The position numbers were made by a program, and so were the translations under genes. Positions 39,548-50,001 of a DNA stretch of 64,000 nucleotides are shown here, one piece after another. The DNA lies in assembly GCA_033182465.1 (NCBI GenBank), contig CP137322.1:992001-1056000 (forward strand), read 5' to 3'. The DNA comes from Sanghuangporus weigelae. Lineage: Eukaryota; Basidiomycota; Agaricomycetes; Hymenochaetales; Hymenochaetaceae. The notes beneath the pieces are model-generated. The model saw only the letters and a list, made by a program, of their open reading frames with translations. It was not told the origin of the DNA and made no database searches. Every line of letters starts with the position of its first letter. Position 1 is the first letter of the stretch.

Positions 39548-42500
39548 ATGTCAGCCCTGGCACATGCACTAGAGGTAGTTTCCTTTAATTATGAATAAGT
39601 TACAGAAACAACTGAAGCATGTAAATATTCTTTCCAGTACAGCAAGTCGAGCCGAGCAAAATGCAACGGCCCGCCTCCATGTAAGAGTACAAACATCGAC
39701 ATCGGTGCTCTTCGCTATGGCCAGGTTTCACTCGGAGACTATGGTGAGCAGATCAAATGGAGACATTGGTATGCTATACTTCTTGAGACTTCTCTGAAGC
39801 TCTAGCTTACTCGCCAAATTCAGGGGATGTGTTACTCCAGCTATTTTACGGGAGCTTGCCATTGTGAACCTAGATCGTGTCCCGGGCTTTGGTAGCTTGA
39901 AGCACGCTGACCAGGCCAAAATAAGACGCGCCATTGCGCGCAAACAAGTCGATCCAGAGGACGTGCCTGCTTCAGCTAACACACTTGCATTACCCCCTTC
40001 TACTCAACCCTCGAACTTGAACTCGCAAACCGGGAAGAGGAAAGCGTCTTCAATAGCCGGTCCAAGCTCGTCACAAGCTTCGAGTTCGCCGCAAGCACCG
40101 ACTACCCACCGTTCCACCGAGCTAATGCCCAACGACGTCATTGAGGTTGTAGACGATGAGGACGAACCAGATCCGGAGACTAGGGATGAACTATACTGTG
40201 TGCTAGAGACGCAGGTCGTCGGCGTGCAATACTACGCTGGTGAGCATGAAAGTAGAATACATTCTGCTCTTATTAATTCCGATTTAGGAATGGTTGGTCC
40301 CGGTGAGGAGGTTCGACTCGAAAGACAACCTCACAATCAATATGACAGGTGCGCTCTTTCGGTGATTCAACGAAGAACTGTGTCCAAGTAAAATTGTACA
40401 GATGGGCCATTCGGGTTGGAAATATAGCTGGTACTCAAGTGGGGCACTTGCCTCGAAACGTCGTTTCAAGATTGAGTCCATTACTTGACCGGAATTTGAT
40501 AAGTGTCGAAGGCATAATGGTGAACGGAAACTGTAAGTATTGAGTCTTTTCTCAAGTCAAGCACGCGTTTCTCACTCGCACTTTCAGTGAGTAGAAGAAA
40601 GGTGTACAGCATGCCAATGTAAGGTGCATATCTTTACACGGATCTGTGATACTCATGATATTCAGAACGATCAAAATCTATGGCGCCTCTGACAAGCGCA
40701 ACGAACTTGAGCCTCTCCTGGTATGGGCGACCCCGGGTCAACGCGGCTTTCCACCTCCAAGGCCGGGTGGCTCTCGAGATATTCCGGGTTTATCTGCAGC
40801 ACCTCGGACCCATACTTATGCATCATACACCGACAGTCAAGTGGCAATTCCTCCCGGACACAAACTAACTCCCGAAGAGGCGAAGAAGCTTCTGGCCCAG
40901 CGAGAACAACTGACCGAGGCTATGGAGAAGGCATCGGAACTTAGGTCCATTCTGGGCAGCCTGGAGAAGGTGGATGACGAGAATCGCAGAAACTCCGTCC
41001 TGGATACTTTGTGTTCTACGGAGGACGTCATTAATTTACCTGAACATCCAAATCCACCTGGATTGGCGACAGGGGATCTAACTGTCAATCTCCTCAAGCA
41101 TCAAGTAAGTTCCCTTCTGCCCACCTCGAGGATGAAACACCTAATCTATTTGTCAGATTCAAGGCCTCCAATGGTGCATTGACAAAGAATATCCGAAGCT
41201 TCCTACGAAAGAGTCTGACAAACCAGTCCAGTTCTGGCAAGTCAAGAAAACTGCCAATAGGGTACGTCTAACCGGCCTCAATCATTTCCATTAGCCTAAC
41301 TTTTCTTCTTGACAGACTTACTATTATAATCGTAAGTAATATACGATACACCTACTTGGTTTCTTTCATCATCTGTGATCAGTCGCAACGAAAACACCAC
41401 AAGAGGCCGTTCCCGCCCTTGGACGAGGGGCGCTTTGCGCAGATAGCATGGGTTTAGTGAGTCTGCATTGCGTCTCAAGCCTTTCACACCTGACAGGTCT
41501 TCTAGGGAAAAACACTTACCATGCTAGCGCTTATCCTTGCCACTAAATCCGACGTACCGTCAGATTACTCGCGAGCGACACTGATTGGTAACTATCGCAG
41601 CTTTTTCGAGTCCAGATATACACACCATGCTAACATTTTTGAAGTGGTCCCTCTCTCTCTAATCTCGAACTGGGAAGGACAGATCAACGAACATTGCAAG
41701 GAGAGCGCTCTCAGCTATCATGTCTACTACGGTGCAGGTCGATCTGTCAATCCAAGTCAGCTGAAAAAGTATGATGTAGTCATTACGACCTATCAGGTTG
41801 TAGTGAGCGAACACACCGGAGGAGCAAGGAATGGATCATCTGGCCCTTCGAAACGACAGAAGACAGGCTCAGGCTTATTCGGCGTGTCTTGGAAGGTCAG
41901 CAGGCGCGCCACTTGAAAACAGCTAAGTAAGAAAGACTGATGCACGTACAGCGCGTTATCCTTGATGAGGGCCATATCATCAGAAATCCTAAAACGAAAA
42001 TGGCTCGGGCCGTTTCTGCGTTAGAGGCGCAGCGACGCTGGATATTGACAGGAACTCCGATCGTGAGTTGAATAAGGCATCATCTTGCTTCTTTTTTCAC
42101 CTCATCCGTGATTCTAGATAAACACACCAAGGGTGAGTACATTTCGAATATGTATTCAGCTTTTTTCTTTTTGACTTCGAATTCCTCAGGATCTTGGTTC
42201 AATCCTCACATTCTTGCAAATATGCAAACCCCTCGATAGCGAAGATTTCTTCAAGCGCTTAATTATACGGCCTCTAAAGGATGGGTCACCTGAAGGCTAT
42301 CAACTGCTCAGAGTAAGCATCCCTGCTTATGAATTAATAGACATCTCTGACTCTGATTAATGCTTCGGTAGGCGTTGATGAGTCAAATCTGCATCCGACG
42401 TACGAAAGAGGTACGTCTCTGCTTTGACATTATCATATAGACATGGATAATTGACCGCATCATAGATGCACGGCAGCGACGGAAAGCCTCTTGTTCCTCT

Positions 42501-44659
42501 TCCAGGGGTAAGCCTATCTGGCATTTGTATGCAAATATGCTTCTCAATCGACGCCTTTAGATCGAGATGATCACCATTCCCGTCACGCTAGACCCTTCAA
42601 CAAGAGTAAGTGCCACATGATTTCATGCCTCGTCTTTCAATAACCTAGGTCAAAAGGAACTCTATGACAAGATAGAGGACTTGTCTAAACAGAGATTCCA
42701 AAACCTGATGGATGAACAGGGCAGCATGATCGTAAGTGGTCCTGAATATGCTGTCTGAACGCCAAATGACGCTTCGTTCGAAGGTCTCCTCGCACATCCT
42801 GAGCATGCTTACACGGCTCCGTCAAGTTGTCCTACACCCTGGCTTGATTCCCTCGAATTATGTACAGCAGATGCGAGAATCTCTGAACGAGAACAATCTT
42901 GACAAGCCAGGTGCTCTCATTAAGATGACGCCGGAGCTGAAGCTCCGTCTTCAGGCAACTTTGGCGCGGCTGATAGAAGATAGCGAGGTGAGAAGGCGAT
43001 GAACGCTATCCTTCTATCTCAGTTCTGACGAGTAAAAAAGGAGTGTCCGATATGCTTTGAGGTGCTGAATGACCCGAGAATCACGGGCTGTGCACACGCG
43101 TTCTGTCTAGAATGGTGAGCGCGAAGTACTTGATATCGCAGCCATGATCTAATGCTGTTATCAGCATAACAGAGATCATCGCGAGAGATGCAAGATGTCC
43201 AATGGTATCGCTTTCATTTCTCCGTTTTTCCAGTGCTGCTTCTTACCGTTACCATGCAAACAGGATAGGAGACAAATTACCATGGCAGACCTTGTAGAAC
43301 CTGCACCTCCAGGTTCTCTTGTGGAAATGCCATCAACGGATGAAGTAGAGGATACTGAACTACGCGCTGGGTCGTCAGCGAAAATCGAACAGCTCCTGAA
43401 GCTACTTCAATTGACTCCAAACAACGAAAAGTCGTTGGTCTTCTCTCAATTCACGTCATTCCTGGACAAGGTATCCTTTCTTTATGAATGATCCACTTAT
43501 AATGAATGGCTAACGATGTTCTCAAAGATTGAGAGCGTTTTGAGTAAAGCAGGGTAATGTCTTTCCTCTTCGCTTCATCATTATAAATGTGACTCACTCT
43601 CAATTCCCATAGTATACCGTATGTGCGATTCGACGGAAAGATGTCTGTGAAGGAGCGACAAGCGACTCTTGAACGATTCAATGTTCCTCTCGATGAGGAC
43701 GAGATAAGCGTCAGTCAATCACAATCCCGACAGTCACCTCCTCCTTCCGCCCCGTCGCGCACTACGCGAAAGAAGAAGACCAAGACTATAGTCGTCGATA
43801 GTGATATAGAGGATGGCAAAGATGAAGATTTTAGTAACAGCCGGGACAATGACTCGGACGATAGCTTCTTGGATGACGATTTAAGCGCTTGGACCAAAAA
43901 ACCCAAAGGAAAGGGGAAGGCTAAAATGAAGGCAGCGGCTTCCAAAGCGATTAGCAATGGTGGTGCGATCCCAAAGGTTATGCTTATTTCGCTGAAAGCC
44001 GGATCCCTCGGGCTCAATCTTACCGTTGCCAACAACGTATATCTGTAAGTTCCTCTTTAATATGGGATGTACGCCGTGCTTATTTTGTTCCCGCCTTCAA
44101 CTTAGGATGGATCCGTACGTCTCTTGATTTGAACACTGAGAAACCTATCGCTGATCAAAAAGTAGTTGGTGGCAGGAGGGTATAGAAAGTCAAGCTATTG
44201 ACAGGTGCAACCGGTGAATAACGACCTTCAAACGATTCTCAAACAATTGCTGACAAAATCGGTATTTTAGTATCGGACAAAAGAAGACTGTTCATGTATA
44301 TCAGCTCATTGCTGAAAACACCGTAGAATCAAAGGTCATCGATATACAAGAAAGGAAGAAGAAACTAATCAACGAGGTTCATACATCTCAATTCTCTTTC
44401 TTTGTTTCAGCAGCTCACGATACTTATTCCTTCTTTCCTACTCAGGCTTTCTCGGGTATAAAGAATGCTACTACGCAAAGACAGAAGAGAGAGGCTCGTA
44501 TGCAAGGTATCGACTCTGCCTCTCTCTGTTTGATTCTTATGCACGGTGTTTACCTGTCTGCATTGCGTAGATTTGATCGAGCTCTTTGGCTTGCGTCAAA
44601 AAGCCGCGAGTCAGTCGCGGTCTCAGACAACCTTGGATCGGTTCGGAACGTCTGCCTGA
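39548..44659 (+). CDS. Rad5/HLTF-like SNF2 helicase with N-terminal PARP-type zinc finger, HIRAN and RING
   Basis: This nuclear DNA translocase and ubiquitin ligase is expected to act in postreplication repair and fork remodelling. More than 25 introns are needed; the spliced protein is about 1,200 residues. Residues 9-70 form a PARP-type zinc finger: YSKSSRAKCNGPPPC, GALRYGQVSLGDYGEQIKWR and HWGCVTP. One continuous exon (39823-40240) links it through a disordered stretch to the HIRAN domain (DELYCVLETQVVGVQYY, then NQYDRWAIRVGNIAGTQVGH, formed across an intron at 40349-40401). The SNF2 core shows DSMGLGKTLTMLALIL, VVPLSLISNW, the Rad5/HLTF-type DEGH box in RVILDEGHIIRNPKTK, and RRWILTGTPI. 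A C3HC4 RING (ECPICFEVLNDPRI, CAHAFC, CPM) sits between the helicase lobes as in Rad5. The second lobe has a charged insert of about 85 residues (43690-43960) before SLKAGSLGLNLT. The gene ends convergently with the copper transporter. Confidence 0.9.
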
Positions 44660-44948
44660 AGTGGTGCTTTTGGGAATCTAAACTTATTTTACACGGCTTT
44701 GCGTAATTCTTCTTGCTTCTTGCTATGTTGGCTGCTATGTCTTGTCTTTGCTATTATATATATAACAGATTTCAGAATGGTTGTACTGGATAAATAACGG
44801 GAGGTGTGGATGTAAAAATGGATAGATAAATCCAATGGATCCCAAGAACAGTGCACATATATACACAGCAACAAGCAACATTTGCGACCGCGACTCGTAC
44901 AAGCGCATACACTATGGCGAACAGCATTGTGACAAAGTACCTGAATGA

Positions 44949-45873
44949 TCAATGGCAAGCCATGCCTTTATCATCTGAACTACCAGACAGTATCCCATTT
45001 ACGTCCATCTGTCCGCCCAGGTAGTAATGTCCAATAGCCGCGCCGAGTACTACGGCGAGGATGAGGTATGCCTAGAATGTAAAATAAAATAGACGACGGT
45101 AAGAAATCCATTTACATGCAGTGCTTGAGAACGTACGTACGTTGTAAGTCATGAAGACGAGCATGAGGAAGAACGACAGGAAGACCTGAGCTCCATACAG
45201 TACAGCGCGAAGCGCCCGCGCAGGCGGTGGTACGCGCGCGCTAACCAACAGCAAAACCAATCAGCACATTCATCATCAACAGGAAGAGAGAGGGAAGAAA
45301 ACGTACAGTTGCACACCCTTCCGAGCACGCGAAACAGAAGAACCAGTCAACAACCCGGCGTCTTCATCCGGAGACGCACTGGCAGGACTCGGGCTCCTCC
45401 GCAATGCGCCACTAGCACTCACCCCTGACCGCGCCTTGTTCTTCCCGTTGGAGTTGGTGAGGATGGAGCGCGCGACGGACCGATCGACTCTGCGCGCGAA
45501 GAAGCGAAGCCACTCGTAGAAGATCCCGAGCGCGACGATCGCGAAGAAGGAGAGGACGAAGGCGGCGCGCGAGCGGATGCTGAGATAGATAGATGTTGGT
45601 GTCTTTCATTTATTGATGGAAAGGAGGACGTACTGCCATTGAGGAAAGACGATACAGGTATCGATGATCTGTGTATTCCTATGCGCGCGCACGACGAAGT
45701 CCAGCGTTAGCTGGCAGCAAAGACACGTCGCGTCCAGTGGACCAGACGCACCAAAGCATATTCATCGAGCACTTCCCGCCCATGTCCATCCCTCCATGTC
45801 CACCATGGTCCATATCAGGCATCCCATGGTCCATACCTTCATGTCTGCTATGGTCAAAGTGGTTCATCGTCAT
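44949..45873 (-). CDS. Ctr-type high-affinity copper transporter
   Basis: This trimeric membrane protein imports Cu(I). From ATG at 45873 the N-terminus is a methionine/histidine-rich copper-capturing tail (MNHFDHSRHEGMDHGMPDMD, then HGGHGGMDMGGKCSMNMLW). TM1 follows (AFVLSFFAIVALGIFYEWL), then a cytosolic loop of about 60 residues with basic and serine-rich sequence. TM2 has the essential M-x3-M motif in FFLMLVFMTYN and TM3 the G-x3-G packing motif in LGAAIGHYYLGG. The C-terminus ends in a short tail with a Cys-His pair (KGMACH), which matches the copper-handing motif known from Ctr proteins. Four exons give about 210 residues. It could sit in the plasma or vacuolar membrane; the sequence does not decide. 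Confidence 0.93.
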
Positions 45874-46635
45874 TAGGAGGATGGATTGATGGGAGTTAGA
45901 GAGACCGGTCTCGCTGCTGCGGCAGTGCGGCTCCCGACCGGAAGTATTTAAATTCCAAAAGTAAATGTACACAATGAAGTACACACACAGAGACACAAGT
46001 ATCCTTCAGGGATTCCGCTGAAAAAGATTCCAGCGCAAACGTTCAATGCATTGCCAACAAAAAAAAAGGACTATCCTACAGAGACAACAAAAAATATACC
46101 ACTTGAAAAATGCCGAAAAAAATAGAGAAAAGTCGGAGAGAGGATATTTGAGTGCGAAAGGCGATGGTAAGTTAACTGTAACTAATAACATGTTATACGA
46201 TGAGTTGGTGAGGTCGGTACGGGATTGGGATGGGAAAGCATACTAAAGCAGATATGGGGGGTCCGAAAGCACGAGCAAACGATACTGGACATTTTTGAGA
46301 TAGCAATGGGCAAAGGGGGCAACGGCAGTGCGCAGCAGACTGCTCCTTGGTTTAGGTTAGACAGGGACCAATAAGACACAGGAGTTTGAAAACCGAAATG
46401 AAAAGCAAACCGAATTGCAAGGCGAAAGCAAGGCGGACACAACGGGATGGAAAGCGAAGCGGACTGCGGGATAGATAGTAAGACACAGTCAGTTAATCTA
46501 CGAGAACGATGCGGCGGGTTTGGGGAGCGAGACAGGGATGAAGTAATAGTGAGGTCGGAGAGCGGAAACAAAGGTAAATCATAAGTCGTTGGTCCAGGAT
46601 CTAAGGTTCGCGTGTATCTACTGCATTCGAGATGC
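45874..46635. promoter_or_regulatory. Copper transporter promoter and HMG-box gene 3' region
   Basis: The first 150 bases upstream of the copper transporter hold a TATA-like TTTAAATA (forward 45945-45952) and, between it and the start codon, a perfect 12-bp palindrome at 45901-45912. The rest, up to 46635, is the 3' flank of the HMG-box gene with A-rich and purine-rich sequence and no recognised gene. Confidence 0.45.
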
Positions 46636-48525
46636 TCATACAGGCCCTGACCCAGCTTCGTTGAAGTACGACGATAACCAGGCATCCTCGTTATGCATTT
46701 GCGAGTCATTCGCGTCGGATGCAGCGGCATTTAGTGACGAGAAATCAGCCATCCCGATTTCACCAATGTCGAATGGGTCGCTCTTCCACGGTGTTGCAGA
46801 GACCGGCGTAGGAGGAACATCCGAGAAGAATCCTGTTGGGAAGCTCTTCCTCGCATTCTCCTCCATATTCGTCGAAAGTCGCAGAGTGCTGGTTGAGGCG
46901 TCACCGCTCGTCGATCCGAATCCAAAACTGTCGTGCCCTCCGTAATCGCTAAAAGAGGGCAAGCTCCACGCAGATGAAGCCGTATCCGTATTAGACATCG
47001 AGTCCGAGAATCCCAGACTTCCGAACGTATCTTGGTTAGAGCTAGATGCACAAAGATTCGTAGCGCCGACAAAGTCAAACAATCCTGGTGCCAGAGGCGA
47101 GGTCGTCGAAGAGGACGACTCAGGCGGACTCGGCAGGAAGGACGAAGGAGCACATCTTTCGACCGACGTTGCAGGTGCACCATCCTGTACGTGCTCTGCC
47201 GCCATAACTCGCTCTCCGTTCACAGATGCCTCTTGCTCGTCAAGAAGAGCGTTCCCGACTTCCTTCCCTGCGGACAGAAGATGGTCAAGCGAAACATCCA
47301 ATTGTACGAATGGTTCCATGAACAAAGCCTCTTTGCTTGTTTGTTGAGCCTGATCGTGCGAGTTTGAGAAGGACGAATCTTGCTCTGCATGCGGATTCGC
47401 AAGATGGCAATCATATTGATCATCCAACAGGCCAGCAGATTCGTCGAGTGGAACGCTGATGAGTCCGCTAAAGTCGAATTCATCCGCTTGCGGTGCCCTA
47501 TCAACACAGCCAGGGCTCGGAACGATGTTCCCAGAGGGCATCTCAAATCGCTTGAAGTAACGTCAGTCACGCCAAAGGTATATCAGGAACATTGAAGCAC
47601 ATACATTCGGTTCGGAATCCGTAGCTTCAGAAGGGAATGCCTTGTTGATGAACGCTTCAATGTCGCTCATGCTAGATATGCCGTATTTCGACCAGTCAAT
47701 GGGACCATCCGAAGACGAGCCTGAAGCCGTCGGTGCATCCAACACCATCGCGCTATCTGGTTGGGATGGTGTCGTAACAGAGGACATCGATACGCTTTGT
47801 TGGTCAACATCACTTGCACATGCATTGTACTGAATTTCTGAAGTCGGTGCCATCGGAACAGAAATCGTAGGCACGTCTCCATCCGACGAAGACGTGCCTT
47901 GAAGTACCACGTCAATTGACTCATCATCAATTGACGCGTTCGTCATCTCAGGCGATGGGCACTGAGAGATGGGTGGTGAAGGTCCAAGATCAGCGAACTT
48001 GATGAATGCAAGCTTCTGAAGAACCTCAATCGTTGGCCGCGACATCATAAACGGCGGAAGATAGCCAGCCCGCATGTTCTTTTCAACCTCCTTTCTCAAC
48101 TTCGTTGCCTCCCGATCGCGAGCTTTCTCCTGCTTCTTCTTCTCTCGCTCGCGTTCCTTTTCCTCTTTCTTCTGTGGCTTGAAGACGTAGTCGGGGAACT
48201 CCTGCGCGTGTCGCTCCTTACTGAGGTTCGCCTGATGCTCGAAGTGCTTGCGGATTTCGGGGCTCTCGTTAGCCCATTGCGTGCCCAAGATCTTTGAGAG
48301 TTGCGACTGCGGTGTTCCCTTGAGCTCGGGCTGTCGTTCGAGGAGATCGTTGAGCGCCCATGCGCGATAAAGGATCCACGCGTTCTGAGGACGCGGTGGC
48401 TGAGGCGCGTCGTCCTTCTTCTTTGACGATTTTGAGCTGCTAGGGATGTTGTAAGGCTCAATGACGACGTGCGTAAAGGGACTATAACGAATGTCTGAGC
48501 GCGCAACGCGCTCTGGGCCGGTCAT
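46636..48525 (-). CDS. HMG-box transcription factor
   Basis: This is a sequence-specific DNA-binding regulator with a single MATA/SOX-type HMG box. The box begins PRPQNAWILYRAWALNDLLE and continues with SQLSKILGTQWANESPEIRK, HFEHQANLSKERHAQEFPDY and a strongly basic KKEEKEREREKKKQEK tail, giving the three-helix fold and a likely nuclear signal. I start at the ATG at 48525 (MTGPERVARSDIRYSPF), 50 residues before the box. The frame is open upstream to an ATG at 48816, but that extra part is arginine/serine-rich and low in complexity and looks like leader sequence. One intron (about 47527-47585) joins the box exon to a long serine-rich acidic C-terminus ending at 46636, probably an activation region. 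Fungal proteins of this type control mating, fruiting or stress genes; which one applies here is not shown. Confidence 0.85.
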
Positions 48526-49376
48526 CGCGCGAGGTCCGTCGTGGAAGACGTCGTCCAGAGCACGATGAGAAAAGAGGGAAATGGGAGAAAGATATAAAGG
48601 AAAACGCGGCCGTATCGAGCGACGAACGCGACGAAGGCGCCGTTGTCGATGATGGCGGGACGGCCGACGCGAGGATGGGCGGGAATGTGATGATGGATGG
48701 TGGAAGAGGGAGGAATGAAAAAAGAAACTCGATTTAGCGCCGTTCACGCGCGGGAGCTGTGTGACTGGGTAACGGTCAGCGTGTTTACACTTGTTTGGCT
48801 CAGATTCGCCTTTCATTTATGAAAAACGAAATGCGGTGCTTTCATTTTATGGCCATTGCACTAACACAGGCGTATTATGTGGCTCTCTCCGTAGTTTCCT
48901 TGAGGTGTTGATAATCAAAGTCATCAGCGCAGTTATCAACGTGGAGTTTCGCTCAATTTCAAATCCATTTCAGCTAGAAAAAAGTATTCCGACGATCTCA
49001 ATCCACTGAGTGTAAGCATCAGCACACGCGGAGAGCATCCATGCATCTGTTGTCTGCTGCGGTAGGCTGTCCACCCTTTCATAGCAGGGCAGGACAGGCC
49101 CATGTATAACTTTGGCCCGTATCAGACTCCCATGGAAAAATGAGCCACATCCTGTACACTCGAGCATTTGTTGCCTCGTTCAGTCGCGTCCTTATTGACT
49201 GTCGCCATTTGGAAGGCGAAACAATGAAAGTGCCCTGGACACCCGCCACGAGGCAGTCCAAGCACCGCTCAGTCCGAGATTAGCTCTGATCCTGCACGTG
49301 GATTCAAAGAAAGCTAGTAAACAAGCTCAAGGTTGTTCATACTTCTCTTCTGCTTTATCTTGTCCAGCAGGAGAAT
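48526..49376. promoter_or_regulatory. HMG-box gene upstream region, left flank of the retrotransposon
   Basis: The spacer holds the leader and promoter of the minus-strand HMG-box gene. I recognise no gene. Together with 55167-55853 it forms the original intergenic region of about 1.5 kb into which the Copia element inserted. Confidence 0.5.
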
Positions 49377-49381
49377 TGAAT
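49377..49381. repeat. Target-site duplication, left copy
   Basis: TGAAT directly precedes the 5' LTR and the same five bases follow the 3' LTR at 55162-55166. A 5-bp duplication is the norm for Copia integrases. Confidence 0.8.
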
Positions 49382-49929
49382 TGTTGGAGTACAATCCGGC
49401 GAAGTATCCTGGGGGATGCCCGGGATATGATTTACCTTGGATCGGCAGGAACCACCGAGGTTACGGACTCACCGCCTTTGTTGCGAGGGCACGAGGCATT
49501 CTCTTTCTGTATTGGACACCGCTCGTGGCCGAATGCCTCGCCCGAGTTTATCTTTGTTGCTTCTATGTTTACCCTTTCTTTGTGATCATTTCTCGGGGAG
49601 TTTGTTACCCCCAGTTTCGTTTTGTATTCATTCATGTGTCTCTTTTATGCTTGGTGTTCGAAACCATTCATTCCCATGAAAACCCCATTTTACTGTAGTA
49701 TAAAACTGTTGTATTTCACTCAGCAACACCTCAGACGATTGCGCCGCTCGCAATCCATCTGAGGTGAGCTTCGAACCTTTTTCACTTTTGTTCTGTACTT
49801 TATTTACATACGTTCTCTGGTAGAATACATTTGTTTTAGGTATGTTACGGAGACGATTGCGCCGCTCGCAATCCATCTGAGAATACATTTGTTTTAGTAT
49901 TATTTTGCGTGCTCGTCTCCTCGCTAGAA
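49382..49929 (+). repeat. 5' LTR of the Copia element
   Basis: The LTR is 548 bases long, beginning TGTTGGAG and ending CTAGAA as judged from the target duplication; the end is not the usual CA. A TATAAAA at 49699-49705 marks the likely core promoter. Two copies of a GATTGCG/CGCAATC hairpin (49730-49763 and 49851-49881) and two copies of a 17-base box (49823-49839 and 49881-49897) lie downstream of it. Small open frames inside the LTR recur in both copies and are not genes. Confidence 0.93.
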
Positions 49930-49944
49930 GGTTATGAGCCTTGC
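49930..49944 (+). other. Primer-binding site, half-tRNA type
   Basis: The bases GGTTATGAGCCTTGC directly follow the 5' LTR. They are complementary to the anticodon arm of initiator methionine tRNA (GGCTCATAACC), not to a tRNA 3' end. Drosophila copia is known to prime from such an internal tRNA fragment. Confidence 0.7.
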
Positions 49945-50001
49945 TACCTAGCTGCGTTCAAATCGAAAAGTTTCCCCTGAAACTGTAAAGCGAGTATCTC
50001 A

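Noticed and set aside
40349-40401. Unspliced reading through the HIRAN domain (YDRCALSVIQRR)
   Set aside because: It ends at a stop after a few codons and loses the HIRAN core; removing the intron restores DRWAIRVGNIAGTQVGH.
46182-46730. Minus-strand frame of 182 codons downstream of the HMG-box gene
   Set aside because: It overlaps the end of the HMG-box coding exon in another frame and continues into its 3' flank, with no recognised motif.
48526-48816. Upstream in-frame extension of the HMG-box protein
   Set aside because: The added residues are arginine/serine-rich low complexity; the ATG at 48525 gives a sensible N-terminus. RNA ends would decide.
49298-49698. Several small frames inside the 5' LTR
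   Set aside because: The same frames recur in the 3' LTR; they are chance frames in a non-coding repeat.
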